Shown: one piece after another, positions 7,668 through 15,055 of the stretch
Numbering within the stretch: position 1 is the stretch's first letter
Layout: every line of letters starts with the position of its first letter
Assembly: GCA_035493595.1 (NCBI GenBank)
Contig: DATJHZ010000495.1
Span: forward strand, 1-16,412
Origin: DATCRE01 sp035493595
Lineage (GTDB): Bacteria > Bacteroidota > Bacteroidia > Cytophagales > Cyclobacteriaceae
Direction of reading: 5' to 3'
DNA length: 16,412 nt
Program-made: the position numbers and the translations under genes
The notes under the pieces: model-generated
Seen by the model: the letters and a program-made list of their open reading frames with translations, nothing else
Told to the model about the DNA's origin: nothing
Databases searched by the model: none

Positions 7668-7675
7668 TACTTTTG
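7668..7675 (+). promoter_or_regulatory. -7 promoter element of the rluD-like gene, probably giving a near-leaderless mRNA
   Basis: TACTTTTG matches TAnnTTTG exactly and ends only three bases before the ATG at 7679. Transcription would then begin at or next to the start codon. No convincing -33 TTTG was found at the usual spacing. Confidence 0.5.
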
Positions 7676-7678
7676 TTT

Positions 7679-8710
7679 ATGATTGATGAAAATTTTACCC
7701 AGGAAGAAGCAGATGATGAACTTTATATACACCATCAAATCACTGCAGACCCTAAGCAAAGTCTGGTTAGAATTGACAAGTTCTTGCAAGACAGACTTCC
7801 GAATGTAACTCGAACCAAAGTTCAGGGTGGCATTCATGAGGGGTTTGTTAAAGTCAATGATAAACCTATAAAGCCTAATTACAAGGTTCATCCTGGCGAT
7901 GTTATAACTGTGGCCTTTCCTGAACCTCCTCGCGATACCGACGTAGTCGCAGAGAACATTCCATTAAATATTGTTTATGAAGATGAGCACTTGCTGGTAG
8001 TAAACAAACCACCCGGCATGGTAGTACATCCTGCCTATCAGAACTGGAATGGTACACTGGTGAATGCGCTGACATTTCATTTTCAAAATCTTCCTGAAAT
8101 GCCAGGCAATAATGGCCGACCAGGTTTAGTGCATCGAATTGATAAAGATACTTCAGGCTTGCTCGTTATCGCTAAAACTGAACAAACACTAACATCACTT
8201 GCCAAACAATTCTTTGATCATAGTATTGAACGTACCTATTGGGCACTGGTGTGGGGCATACCTGAACCTGCTCAAGGTACTATAAATGTAAATGTCGGTA
8301 GAAGTCTAAAAGACAGAAGAATAACTACCGCATTTCCTGATGGTGATTTTGGACGACATGCTATTACGCATTACAAAGTTTTGCAAGATTTTCGTTATGT
8401 GTCATTATTGGAATGCAAACTTGAAACGGGACGCACACACCAGATACGCGCTCACATGAAATATCTTGGGCATACCTTATTTAACGATGCTACCTATGGA
8501 GGTGATGCACCGTTGAAGGGGACTATTTTTTCTAAATACAAATCTTTTGTTGAGAACTGTTTTAAGCTGATGCCTCGACAAGCTCTACACGCTCGAACGC
8601 TTGGATTTATACATCCTCACACCAAAGAGTTTATGCGCTTTGAATCTGAATTACCAGAAGATTTCAAATCTGTGTTGGAGAAATGGGAACATTACGTGAA
8701 GTACACTTAG
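7679..8710 (+). CDS. rluD: RluA/RluD-family 23S rRNA pseudouridine synthase
   Basis: The 343-residue enzyme isomerises uridine to pseudouridine in large-subunit rRNA. An S4 RNA-binding domain covers about residues 29-80 (V-R-I-D-K-F-L and G-F-V-K-V-N-D-K), followed by the catalytic domain with H-R-I-D-K-D-T-S-G at 152-160, in which Asp155 is the expected nucleophile. E-R-T-Y-W-A-L-V-W-G and G-R-T-H-Q-I-R-A-H-M are further family motifs. The S4 domain and length favour RluD over RluA, though exact target uridines cannot be read from sequence. A TTG at 7673 is in frame but belongs to the promoter element, so the ATG at 7679 is chosen. Confidence 0.9.
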   Translation: MIDENFTQEEADDELYIHHQITADPKQSLVRIDKFLQDRLPNVTRTKVQGGIHEGFVKVNDKPIKPNYKVHPGDVITVAFPEPPRDTDVVAENIPLNIVYEDEHLLVVNKPPGMVVHPAYQNWNGTLVNALTFHFQNLPEMPGNNGRPGLVHRIDKDTSGLLVIAKTEQTLTSLAKQFFDHSIERTYWALVWGIPEPAQGTINVNVGRSLKDRRITTAFPDGDFGRHAITHYKVLQDFRYVSLLECKLETGRTHQIRAHMKYLGHTLFNDATYGGDAPLKGTIFSKYKSFVENCFKLMPRQALHARTLGFIHPHTKEFMRFESELPEDFKSVLEKWEHYVKYT

Positions 8711-8954
8711 TGGCGAGGACCAGTAGTCAATAGTATTTTATTTTCTTGTTGACAATCTAGGGCGAGGTTACTAATCCGGAGCTTTAAAACAATCTCTCAC
8801 TTTTTAGTATGTATCTCAGCCGAGGTTCATGTCATTCACCGAATAGAAATTTTCTAGGTGTTTGTTAAAATGATCTTTGGCGATTCATACTATATTTTAG
8901 TAGGTAACGTTTCTATTTTGCATGGAATAATTAAGTTCAACAAACTTTCCATTT

Positions 8955-9497
8955 ATGAAAAAAATCATATTTACAACACTGGTAATATTGACTGGAGTCT
9001 TATCGTTAAGCGCTCAGGTTATTGGAAAAGTTTTTCCTGACATGCAGGCCGAAAGTGTTGAAGATAAAGTTGTAAAACTCCCTCAGGATGTAAAAGGCAA
9101 ATACACATTACTGGGATTAGCCTATTCAAAAAAATCTGAAGACGAACTTAATTCCTGGTTTCAACCTGTGTTTGAAAAGTTCATTCAAAAATCAAACGGA
9201 CTTATGTCTGGTTTTGCGTATGATGTGAATGTTTATTTCATTCCTATGTTTACAGGCGTAAATGCTGCTGCCACGGGCACAGCCAAACGCAAGGCAATTA
9301 AAAATGTAGATGCACAATTACTAACCTATATTTTATTTTACAAAGGCGAACTAAAGACTTATAAGGAAGCGCTTGATTTTGAGAAAAAAGATATACCCTA
9401 CTTTTTTGTGTTGGATAAAGAAGGCAAAATTGTCTATGCAACTTCTGGAAAATATTCAGCAGCCAAAATGGATGAGATTGAAGAAGCTATCGAATAA
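8955..9497 (+). CDS. exported thioredoxin-fold protein without cysteines
   Basis: The 180-residue product has a clear Sec signal peptide (residues 1-20, ending L-S-L-S-A-Q) and no lipobox, so it should act in the periplasm. The mature part has thioredoxin/AhpC-like order: a beta strand T-L-L-G-L-A-Y, a helix, then a cis-proline-like loop D-I-P-Y-F-F-V-L-D-K-E-G-K-I-V-Y and a C-terminal helix. It contains no cysteine at all, so it cannot be a classical thiol oxidoreductase. The opening K-Y-T-L-L-G-L-A-Y-S and the Trp in N-S-W-F recall ATP10-type assembly proteins, but that is a weak resemblance. It lies 244 bases after the rluD-like gene and just upstream of the prsW-like gene. Confidence 0.7.
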   Translation: MKKIIFTTLVILTGVLSLSAQVIGKVFPDMQAESVEDKVVKLPQDVKGKYTLLGLAYSKKSEDELNSWFQPVFEKFIQKSNGLMSGFAYDVNVYFIPMFTGVNAAATGTAKRKAIKNVDAQLLTYILFYKGELKTYKEALDFEKKDIPYFFVLDKEGKIVYATSGKYSAAKMDEIEEAIE

Positions 9498-9552
9498 AAA
9501 TCTTTTCAGTGATAATATTAGTGAACAAAAATTCATTGAAGTAAATTAGTAA

Positions 9553-10302
9553 ATGAATTTTCTTGCGCTTTTTTCTCTTTCGCTCGCACCGGGTATTGCT
9601 ATTGGTCTTTATATCTACCTTAAAGATAAACATGAGCGTGAGCCTGTTCATTTACTACTTATAAGCTTTCTTTACGGCACTGTTAGCACACTTATAACGT
9701 ACTCTATAAGCTTTCCTGTAAATCTGTATTTCTTTACAAAGGAAGCAGATGTTATTGATCAGTTCTACAATGCTTTTTTTAAAGTAGCACTTGTTGAAGA
9801 GTTCAGTAAATTTCTGTTTGTTCGGTTTGTGCTTTACTATAATAAAAATTTTAATGAACCCTTCGATGGAATAGTATATGCTGTCATGGTGAGTATGGGC
9901 TTCGCTACATTAGAGAACATCATGTACGTTTTTAATCAGGGATTTTTCACTGGCTTTTTAAGACTCTTTACTGCAGTGCCAGCGCATGCTACTTTTGCCG
10001 TCATCATGGGCTACTTTTTGGGAAAAGCTAAGTTCACGCACAGACGAGAAATATATTATAGCCTCGTTGCGCTAATTACTGCCACGTTCTTTCATGGCAT
10101 CTATGATTATTTCTGGTTTATCTCTTACGTGCCGGGTATTTGGATAGGTGCTGTCGCTGCCTTGTCTGTTGGTTTTTTTCTCTCTCGCAAAGCCATTCAT
10201 TTACATCAGATAGCATCACCCTTTATTAGATTGGAAAGAGAAGAATTTTCCAAGACTCTTGATAGTAGCGATATAGAACCATCACAGAAAGAAGTAGAGT
10301 AG
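9553..10302 (+). CDS. prsW: PrsW-family intramembrane protease
   Basis: This 249-residue polytopic membrane protein has about seven hydrophobic segments and all the core PrsW motifs: E-E-x-x-K at 82-86 (E82, E83, K86), F-D-G-I-V-Y at 104-109, G-F-A-T-L-E-N-I-M-Y at 116-125 (E121), P-A-H-A-T-F at 143-148 and F-F-H-G-I-Y-D at 179-185. In Bacillus subtilis PrsW cleaves an anti-sigma factor; in Bacteroidota the substrate is generally unknown and no sigma/anti-sigma pair is adjacent here. The last 30 residues are a charged cytoplasmic tail. The gene starts 55 bases after the thioredoxin-fold gene and may be co-transcribed with it. Its stop abuts the stop of the convergent lipoprotein gene with no base between. 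Confidence 0.88.
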   Translation: MNFLALFSLSLAPGIAIGLYIYLKDKHEREPVHLLLISFLYGTVSTLITYSISFPVNLYFFTKEADVIDQFYNAFFKVALVEEFSKFLFVRFVLYYNKNFNEPFDGIVYAVMVSMGFATLENIMYVFNQGFFTGFLRLFTAVPAHATFAVIMGYFLGKAKFTHRREIYYSLVALITATFFHGIYDYFWFISYVPGIWIGAVAALSVGFFLSRKAIHLHQIASPFIRLEREEFSKTLDSSDIEPSQKEVE

Positions 10303-10833
10303 CTAGCGAATTTTCTTTAAAATAGTTTTCTTAAAGAAACCCTTTTGAATAAGATCTACTAATTGCTTTGGAGTAGGATCAATCTGATACAACTTCTCGG
10401 TTGTTGAACTTGTACTGTCAATTTCTACCTCGAAAGAAACGCGTTCGAGGTAATCAGAGAAGCTGCCATCTTGCTGCTCCAAAACCAGGTAGGCCATGTC
10501 TCCATTTTTCTCTGGTTGAACAACACGAAGAAACCACTCTGGCCTCTTGTTGATGCTTAAAAAATAATATCCCTTATAAAATTTAAGCACCAGGCTATCA
10601 CTTAAAAAGGCTGCATCATTTGGATTGTGTCCAAGTTTATAACCCTGTGCCGTAACAAAAAGAGTATCTTCGGTTTTACCATCATCATTTTGAATGGCAT
10701 AGTTACCCCACAATTTTTCAGGAACTCTGGCAAGACCTTTTTTACCTTTTGGCTGAGCTTCTTTAAACGATATTTCTTTACAGGAAATGAGTGACAGAAG
10801 AGCCAAAACAATAACGAAATTCCTGATGAACAT
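10303..10833 (-). CDS. small lipoprotein, function unknown
   Basis: The 176-residue product has a hydrophobic signal and lipobox L-I-S-C (Cys18), then a basic linker (K-G-K-K-G) and a beta-rich body beginning L-W-G-N-Y-A-I-Q, which resembles a small lipocalin-like beta-barrel but is not a firm match. The C-terminal 25 residues are strongly basic and helical (G-F-F-K-K-T-I-L-K-K-I-R). I do not recognise a named family. It converges on the prsW-like gene, the two stop codons being directly adjacent. The ATG at 10831-10833 fits the signal peptide. Confidence 0.75.
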   Translation of the reverse strand: MFIRNFVIVLALLSLISCKEISFKEAQPKGKKGLARVPEKLWGNYAIQNDDGKTEDTLFVTAQGYKLGHNPNDAAFLSDSLVLKFYKGYYFLSINKRPEWFLRVVQPEKNGDMAYLVLEQQDGSFSDYLERVSFEVEIDSTSSTTEKLYQIDPTPKQLVDLIQKGFFKKTILKKIR

Positions 10834-10959
10834 GGGTCAATCACTTTTACATAACTAAGGTATTGAATATAAATCAGAATAATTTTATAAACTTTGTAGT
10901 ACTTACAACTTTCAAAAGAGCCCTCGTGTCTATTGAATTATCGGCTATTCTGAAGTGAT

Positions 10960-11655
10960 ATGAGATTTTCTATTTATTTGGTTTTGATTGTGGGGATTTT
11001 GAGTAGTTGCAGTGTGGCTAGCGACAATAACTTTAATTTATCTTCTCTCTCCTATGATCTAAATTCATCCCAGTTGGGATGGGGAGGGGATTTTGCTGAT
11101 TATAAAATCAAGGACTCCGTTTTGTGCGATTTAAAAATTGAGTCTGCTGCCTTACCCTCAAATTTGTCAGTCAACCAAAAATCCATCAAAATTTCGGGTA
11201 CTAACTGGGGTGATAATCTTTTTATGTTTTTAAAGAAAAAAGTCTCTGGTCTTAAGCCCAATGCTAATTATACCGTAGTTTTTGAGGTTGAACTGGCATC
11301 TGATGCCCCTCTTGGTAGTGCCAAGGGAGATAGTGTTTTTTTAAAAGTAGGTGCTGTCTCACAAGAGCCTAAAGCAATAAAAGAGGGTGATTATTACAGA
11401 ATGAATATCAATAAGGGAGTTGGGTATGCTGGCGGATCTGACATGGTCGTTATTGGTACAATAGGCACTTCTTATAACGCGCAAGGTTACTCCCTGATTC
11501 AAAAGAGCAATGATACTAATTCATCAAATCCATATATTCTAGGTCATACTAATGACAAAGGTGAACTGTGGCTTATCATAGGTACTGATTCAACCTATAG
11601 AGGCTTTTCATCTATTTATTATACCTCGGTAACTGTGGTGATCAGTATCTCGTAG
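10960..11655 (+). CDS. lipoprotein of an uncharacterised beta-rich family
   Basis: The 231-residue product carries a signal peptide with lipobox L-S-S-C (Cys17). The mature part has G-W-G-G-D-F-A-D-Y near residue 40-50, then I-S-G-T-N-W-G-D-N-L-F-M-F-L-K-K and L-K-P-N-A-N-Y-T-V-V-F, a pattern that looks like a carbohydrate-binding-type jelly-roll, and ends in a beta strand. This pattern resembles conserved hypothetical proteins I have seen in other bacteria, but no function is established to my knowledge. There is no catalytic motif I can name. It is flanked by a divergent lipoprotein gene and by the convergent Nudix-like regulator, and has no obvious operon partner. Confidence 0.75.
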   Translation: MRFSIYLVLIVGILSSCSVASDNNFNLSSLSYDLNSSQLGWGGDFADYKIKDSVLCDLKIESAALPSNLSVNQKSIKISGTNWGDNLFMFLKKKVSGLKPNANYTVVFEVELASDAPLGSAKGDSVFLKVGAVSQEPKAIKEGDYYRMNINKGVGYAGGSDMVVIGTIGTSYNAQGYSLIQKSNDTNSSNPYILGHTNDKGELWLIIGTDSTYRGFSSIYYTSVTVVISIS

Positions 11656-11716
11656 AGGTGACTGTGCGGCTATATTTTTGTCACTCGATCTGACGCTCTT
11701 TTGTTGTTGATGCTCT

Positions 11717-12487
11717 TCAGATTCCAAACTTCAATCCTTGCTTCATAGCCTTTTGGTACTTCTTCTGATCGAAGCGGTAATAGTAAGGTGCTTTATGCGC
11801 GCCGCCAAGTTTGCGTTCATTAAGGCGTTGCAAAATATCCAATGCCAATATCTTCTTCTGAAAGTTTCTTCTATCTAACGATTTATCCAGAATGGTTTCA
11901 TAGAGCTGCTGCAACTCTGGCATGGTAAACTTATCGGGTAATAAATTAATACCCACCGGATAATCATTCAGATTCATTTGTAAAGACTCCAATGCTTTCT
12001 TGATGATATCAGCATGATCAAGCATTAGCTTCGGAATCTTATGCACATCGAACCATCGGCAATCATCAGATAATGAATCTGGCATAGGTTTTACCTTCGA
12101 AAACTCTACCAGCGCCCAATAGCCAATAGTTATAAAACGCTCCATAAGCCAGCTGTTCTTCTTAGCTTTAAGAGGTGCATTTTTTCCTTTGGTCCGCTCT
12201 CTGTTCGGATCTCCAAACGTGAAGAATTGTTTTAGGAAAATATCATTCAGGCCAGTGCGTTCTCGTAAGATTCTTTCGGCAGATTTATCAACATGCTCGT
12301 CTTTATAAATAAATCCACCGGGCAAACACCATTGTTGTAAATCATTCCATTTTAGAAGCAATACTTTTAACTGGTTCTCATGGAAACCAAAAATGACACA
12401 ATCAATAGAGATGTGTCTGAGATAATATTCTTGACCATGCTCCAGGAACTCCTTTGTATCAAAATTCTTATTGTTCAGCCTTTTCAT
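11717..12487 (-). CDS. NrtR-type transcriptional regulator with degenerate Nudix domain
   Basis: The 256-residue protein joins an N-terminal Nudix domain (about 25-150) to a C-terminal winged-helix domain (about 185-245, F-T-M-P-E-L-Q-Q-L-Y then R-R-N-F-Q-K-K-I). This is the layout of NrtR and of the Bacteroides AraR group. The Nudix box at 58-80 keeps G58, E64, R72, E76 and G79, but two of the catalytic glutamates of R-E-U-x-E-E are replaced (E73 by Ile, E77 by Arg), so hydrolysis is unlikely and the domain probably senses a ligand. NrtR regulators respond to ADP-ribose and control NAD genes; AraR responds to arabinose. Neither target set is nearby, so the ligand is open. The ATG at 12485-12487 is the start. 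Confidence 0.82.
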   Translation of the reverse strand: MKRLNNKNFDTKEFLEHGQEYYLRHISIDCVIFGFHENQLKVLLLKWNDLQQWCLPGGFIYKDEHVDKSAERILRERTGLNDIFLKQFFTFGDPNRERTKGKNAPLKAKKNSWLMERFITIGYWALVEFSKVKPMPDSLSDDCRWFDVHKIPKLMLDHADIIKKALESLQMNLNDYPVGINLLPDKFTMPELQQLYETILDKSLDRRNFQKKILALDILQRLNERKLGGAHKAPYYYRFDQKKYQKAMKQGLKFGI

Positions 12488-12558
12488 GATTTGTTAAAAA
12501 TAGGAAATCTAAATACGGATTGTTACAGAGGTTTGTTCATAATTTATAGATCATGCAT

Positions 12559-12584
12559 AAAAAAGCCACGCAACTCTGCGTGGC
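12559..12584 (-). terminator. Rho-independent terminator after lemA
   Basis: A perfect 8-bp GC-rich stem, GCCACGCA (12565-12572) with TGCGTGGC (12577-12584), has a 4-base loop. On the minus strand it is followed by six T (complement of 12559-12564). It lies 29 bases past the lemA stop codon. Confidence 0.9.
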
Positions 12585-12613
12585 CCTCTCTAGTGCAAGC
12601 AGAGAGTTAGATC

Positions 12614-13204
12614 TTATTTTCCAAAGTCAACAGTTGGTGCTTTGTCGGCTCCATCAGCTGATTTGAAAAATCCTTTTTCTTTAAAGCCTCCGATCATGGC
12701 AATAATGTTACTTGGGAAACCTAGTATGGCCGAGTTATAGATCTGAACAGCTTCGTTAAAACGTTTACGAGCAACTGAAATTCTGTTTTCAGTTCCTTCT
12801 AGCTGAGCCTGTAAATCAAGGAAGTTTTGATTGGCTTTCAGGTCAGGGTATTTTTCCATCACCACCATTAAACGACCAAGAGCTGAACTCACTCCATCCT
12901 GAGCTTGTTGAAACTGAGCCAGTTTATCTGGCGTAAGATTACTTGGATCAATATTAACTGACGTAGCCTTAGCCCGTGCTTCAACTACTTTTGTTAAGGT
13001 TTCTTGTTCAAAATTAGCATATCCTTTCACTGTGTTAACAAGGTTTGGAATAAGATCCATTCTGCGCTGATAATCTGATTCAACATCAGCCCAGGTTTTT
13101 TTAACTTCCTGATCTTTGCCAACCATGCCATTATATTTAGCTATACCCCAAAGGGCTATAACGCCAAGGATAATCCAGGGAAGAAACTTTTTAAATTGTT
13201 GCAT
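12614..13204 (-). CDS. lemA: LemA family protein
   Basis: The 196-residue protein has one N-terminal membrane segment (about residues 8-24) and then the typical LemA helical domain: K-Y-N-G-M-V, V-K-K-T-W-A-D-V-E, Y-Q-R-R-M-D-L-I-P-N-L-V-N-T-V-K-G-Y and V-V-E-A-R-A-K-A. The C-terminal hydrophobic patch I-L-G-F-P-S-N-I-I-A-M-I is also typical. The cellular role of LemA is poorly defined. In many Bacteroidota lemA is followed by one or two TPM-domain genes, but here a terminator follows directly and the next gene is the Nudix-like regulator. An exact -7 element (13233-13240) precedes it, so it is probably monocistronic. Confidence 0.93.
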   Translation of the reverse strand: MQQFKKFLPWIILGVIALWGIAKYNGMVGKDQEVKKTWADVESDYQRRMDLIPNLVNTVKGYANFEQETLTKVVEARAKATSVNIDPSNLTPDKLAQFQQAQDGVSSALGRLMVVMEKYPDLKANQNFLDLQAQLEGTENRISVARKRFNEAVQIYNSAILGFPSNIIAMIGGFKEKGFFKSADGADKAPTVDFGK

Positions 13205-13232
13205 ATTCTGTGTTTATTTTTTGTAGTTAAAC

Positions 13233-13240
13233 CAAAGTTA
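13233..13240 (-). promoter_or_regulatory. -7 promoter element of lemA
   Basis: On the minus strand TAACTTTG matches TAnnTTTG exactly, 28 bases before the lemA ATG. No convincing -33 element is present at the standard spacing, so confidence is moderate. Confidence 0.5.
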
Positions 13241-13312
13241 AATATCGTGAATTAACGAAGGAGACAAAAGTTAGTTGTTTTTCATTTTTCAGAATTACAA
13301 ATCACTCTTTAA

Positions 13313-14380
13313 TTAGTTTCCTTCCATCATCTTCTCAGCACTATCAGCAATACGTAGTTGTTCAATAAAATTATCAATTTCGCCATTCATTACCGCTGGT
13401 AAGTTATGTTGTGTATAACCTATTCTATGATCTGTAACACGACTCTGTGGATAATTATAGGTTCTTATTTTCTCCGAGCGATCGCCAGTTCTAACGATTG
13501 ATTTACGCGCTGCCCCTAATTCAGATTGTTGTTTTTCAAGTTCTATCTCATAGAGCTTTGTCTTCAACATTTGCAACGCACGCTCACGGTTAGCATGCTG
13601 TGAACGCTCCACCTGGCAGGTAATAACAATGCCTGTAGGCTTGTGCGTCATTTGCACTTTTGTTTCAACCTTATTTACATTCTGTCCTCCGGCACCACTT
13701 GAACGTGCAGTCTGTACTTCCAGATCAGCAGGACTAATTTCAATGGCTACATCTTCTACCTCTGGCAAAACAACCACTGATGCTGCTGAAGTATGAACTC
13801 TCCCCATCTGTTCAGTTGCTGGTACACGCTGTACACGATGTACCCCTGACTCAAATTTGAGCAGACCGTAAACACTCTCACCACTTACGCTGCATATAAC
13901 TTCTTTATAACCACCCGCCGTGCCTTCAGTAACATCCAATACAGACATCTTTAGCCCTTTGCGATCACAATAGCGTTGGTACATCCTCCACAGATCTCCA
14001 GCAAAAATGGCAGCTTCGTCGCCACCTGTACCTGCTCTGATTTCCAACATCACATCTTTATCATCATTAGGGTCTTTCGGGATGAGGAGCTCCTTAAGGT
14101 CTTGTTCGTATTGCTGAATTTTCGGCTCCAGTTCATCAATTTCAAGTTTGGCCAGCTCACGCATTTCAGCGTCCTTCTCCTTCTCTAGAACTTCCTTGGC
14201 CTGCTGCAAGTGGCCTTTTGCTTCCTGAAACATGTTGTAGCGATCCACAATCTTTTCAAGATCACGGTATTCTTTACTAAGCCCCGAAAACTTCTTTATG
14301 TCCTTCATGGTATCAGGCTGGCCAAGAAGCTGCCCAACTTCCTCAAAACGTAGCTTTAACTCTTCTAATTTCTCAATCAT
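13313..14380 (-). CDS. prfA: peptide chain release factor 1
   Basis: The 355-residue RF1 recognises UAA and UAG stop codons and triggers peptide release on the ribosome. It contains the anticodon-like tripeptide P-A-T (187-189, in H-R-V-Q-R-V-P-A-T-E), which distinguishes it from RF2, and the catalytic G-G-Q (231-233, in S-S-G-A-G-G-Q-N-V-N). The R-A-G-T-G-G-D-E-A-A motif lies at 115-124. Length and all motifs are normal. The frame stays open to a TTG at 14396-14398, but this is part of the -7 promoter element and family members begin near M-I-E-K-L, so the ATG at 14378-14380 is chosen. It lies upstream of lemA, which has its own promoter, so they are probably separate units. Confidence 0.97.
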   Translation of the reverse strand: MIEKLEELKLRFEEVGQLLGQPDTMKDIKKFSGLSKEYRDLEKIVDRYNMFQEAKGHLQQAKEVLEKEKDAEMRELAKLEIDELEPKIQQYEQDLKELLIPKDPNDDKDVMLEIRAGTGGDEAAIFAGDLWRMYQRYCDRKGLKMSVLDVTEGTAGGYKEVICSVSGESVYGLLKFESGVHRVQRVPATEQMGRVHTSAASVVVLPEVEDVAIEISPADLEVQTARSSGAGGQNVNKVETKVQMTHKPTGIVITCQVERSQHANRERALQMLKTKLYEIELEKQQSELGAARKSIVRTGDRSEKIRTYNYPQSRVTDHRIGYTQHNLPAVMNGEIDNFIEQLRIADSAEKMMEGN

Positions 14381-14395
14381 AATATGAAATGTGCG

Positions 14396-14403
14396 CAAAG
14401 TTA
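14396..14403 (-). promoter_or_regulatory. -7 promoter element of prfA
   Basis: The minus-strand sequence TAACTTTG matches TAnnTTTG exactly and lies 15 bases before the prfA ATG, giving a predicted leader of roughly ten bases. It contains the in-frame TTG that could be mistaken for a start codon. Confidence 0.5.
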
Positions 14404-14564
14404 GTGAATAGACCTGATACGTTTATTTCTAAATTGGCAACTCCAATAAAGTTTGTTCCAGTCTTTTGCCTATCGGAAATATTCAAATGATTAGGATTTT
14501 CATAACAACCCTAACAACTTTGCTTTTAAAACACAGCTGGTATAAGCTTCAAATATTTTTTATC

Positions 14565-15041
14565 ATGAGACGATTTTTATATGTTTTTATTCTTTTGCTA
14601 ACGGCCTGCGGTGGTAAACTTTCTGATGAGCAACGAAAGCGAATAAAAGAGGATATGAAGCAGCATAAGATTATGCGTGTCACTGATGCGGAAATAACAG
14701 AAGCAGCTTTTAAACATGGTCGTGAAGTAATGAAAGCAATATCTCTAACAAAGAATAGTACCACAAAAGTTGATTCCCTCGGCAGCGTGTTAAAGACCAA
14801 AATAAAGTGGATTGTACCTGGCGCTAAAAATGCATTGGAAATTGAGAATCAATTAATAGAAGCTTACCTGGTGAGTTCCATCAATGGTGGCATGGAAGAC
14901 AATGTTCAGCGACTCGGAACTGACTCTTTGCTTTTTACACAACCTGTCACTGAAAAACTAAAAGATGGTTCTGAAAATGTAAAAGGTATGTGGAGTATTA
15001 GAATGGCCAAAAAGGATTTGATTTTAGCCATGGATAAATAA
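14565..15041 (+). CDS. small lipoprotein, function unknown
   Basis: From the ATG at 14565 the product is 158 residues, with a compact signal peptide and lipobox L-T-A-C (Cys15), immediately followed by G-G-K and a lysine/glutamate-rich helix. An in-frame TTG at 14466 would add 33 residues before the signal peptide and is unlikely. The body is mainly helical, with a distinctive N-V-Q-R-L-G-T-D-S-L-L-F-T-Q-P-V segment and an ending W-S-I-R-M-A-K-K-D-L-I-L. I do not recognise the family. It diverges from prfA and converges on tag, with 14 bases between the stops. Confidence 0.75.
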   Translation: MRRFLYVFILLLTACGGKLSDEQRKRIKEDMKQHKIMRVTDAEITEAAFKHGREVMKAISLTKNSTTKVDSLGSVLKTKIKWIVPGAKNALEIENQLIEAYLVSSINGGMEDNVQRLGTDSLLFTQPVTEKLKDGSENVKGMWSIRMAKKDLILAMDK

Positions 15042-15055
15042 GTGATATTATCGCA

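Noticed and set aside
8711..8954. Hidden gene, RNA or repeat in the longest intergenic gap
   Set aside because: I found only weak repeats of GGCGAGG and a near-consensus TATTTTG; the open frame 8858-9040 runs into the thioredoxin-fold gene in another frame and has no support.
10312..10339. 9-bp inverted repeat as a Rho-independent terminator of the prsW-like gene
   Set aside because: The stem is almost only A-T pairs and no clean T run follows it on the plus strand; it also encodes the lysine-rich C-terminus of the opposite lipoprotein, so it was kept only as a low-interest observation.
11717..12487. Annotation as an active Nudix hydrolase
   Set aside because: Two catalytic glutamates of the Nudix box are replaced and a DNA-binding-type C-terminal domain is present.
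12488..12540. TGTAACA-like half-sites upstream of the Nudix-like regulator
   Set aside because: GTAACA is followed at the wrong spacing (10 bp) by a poor second half-site, and no -7 element lies at the 9-base distance seen in the two good promoters.
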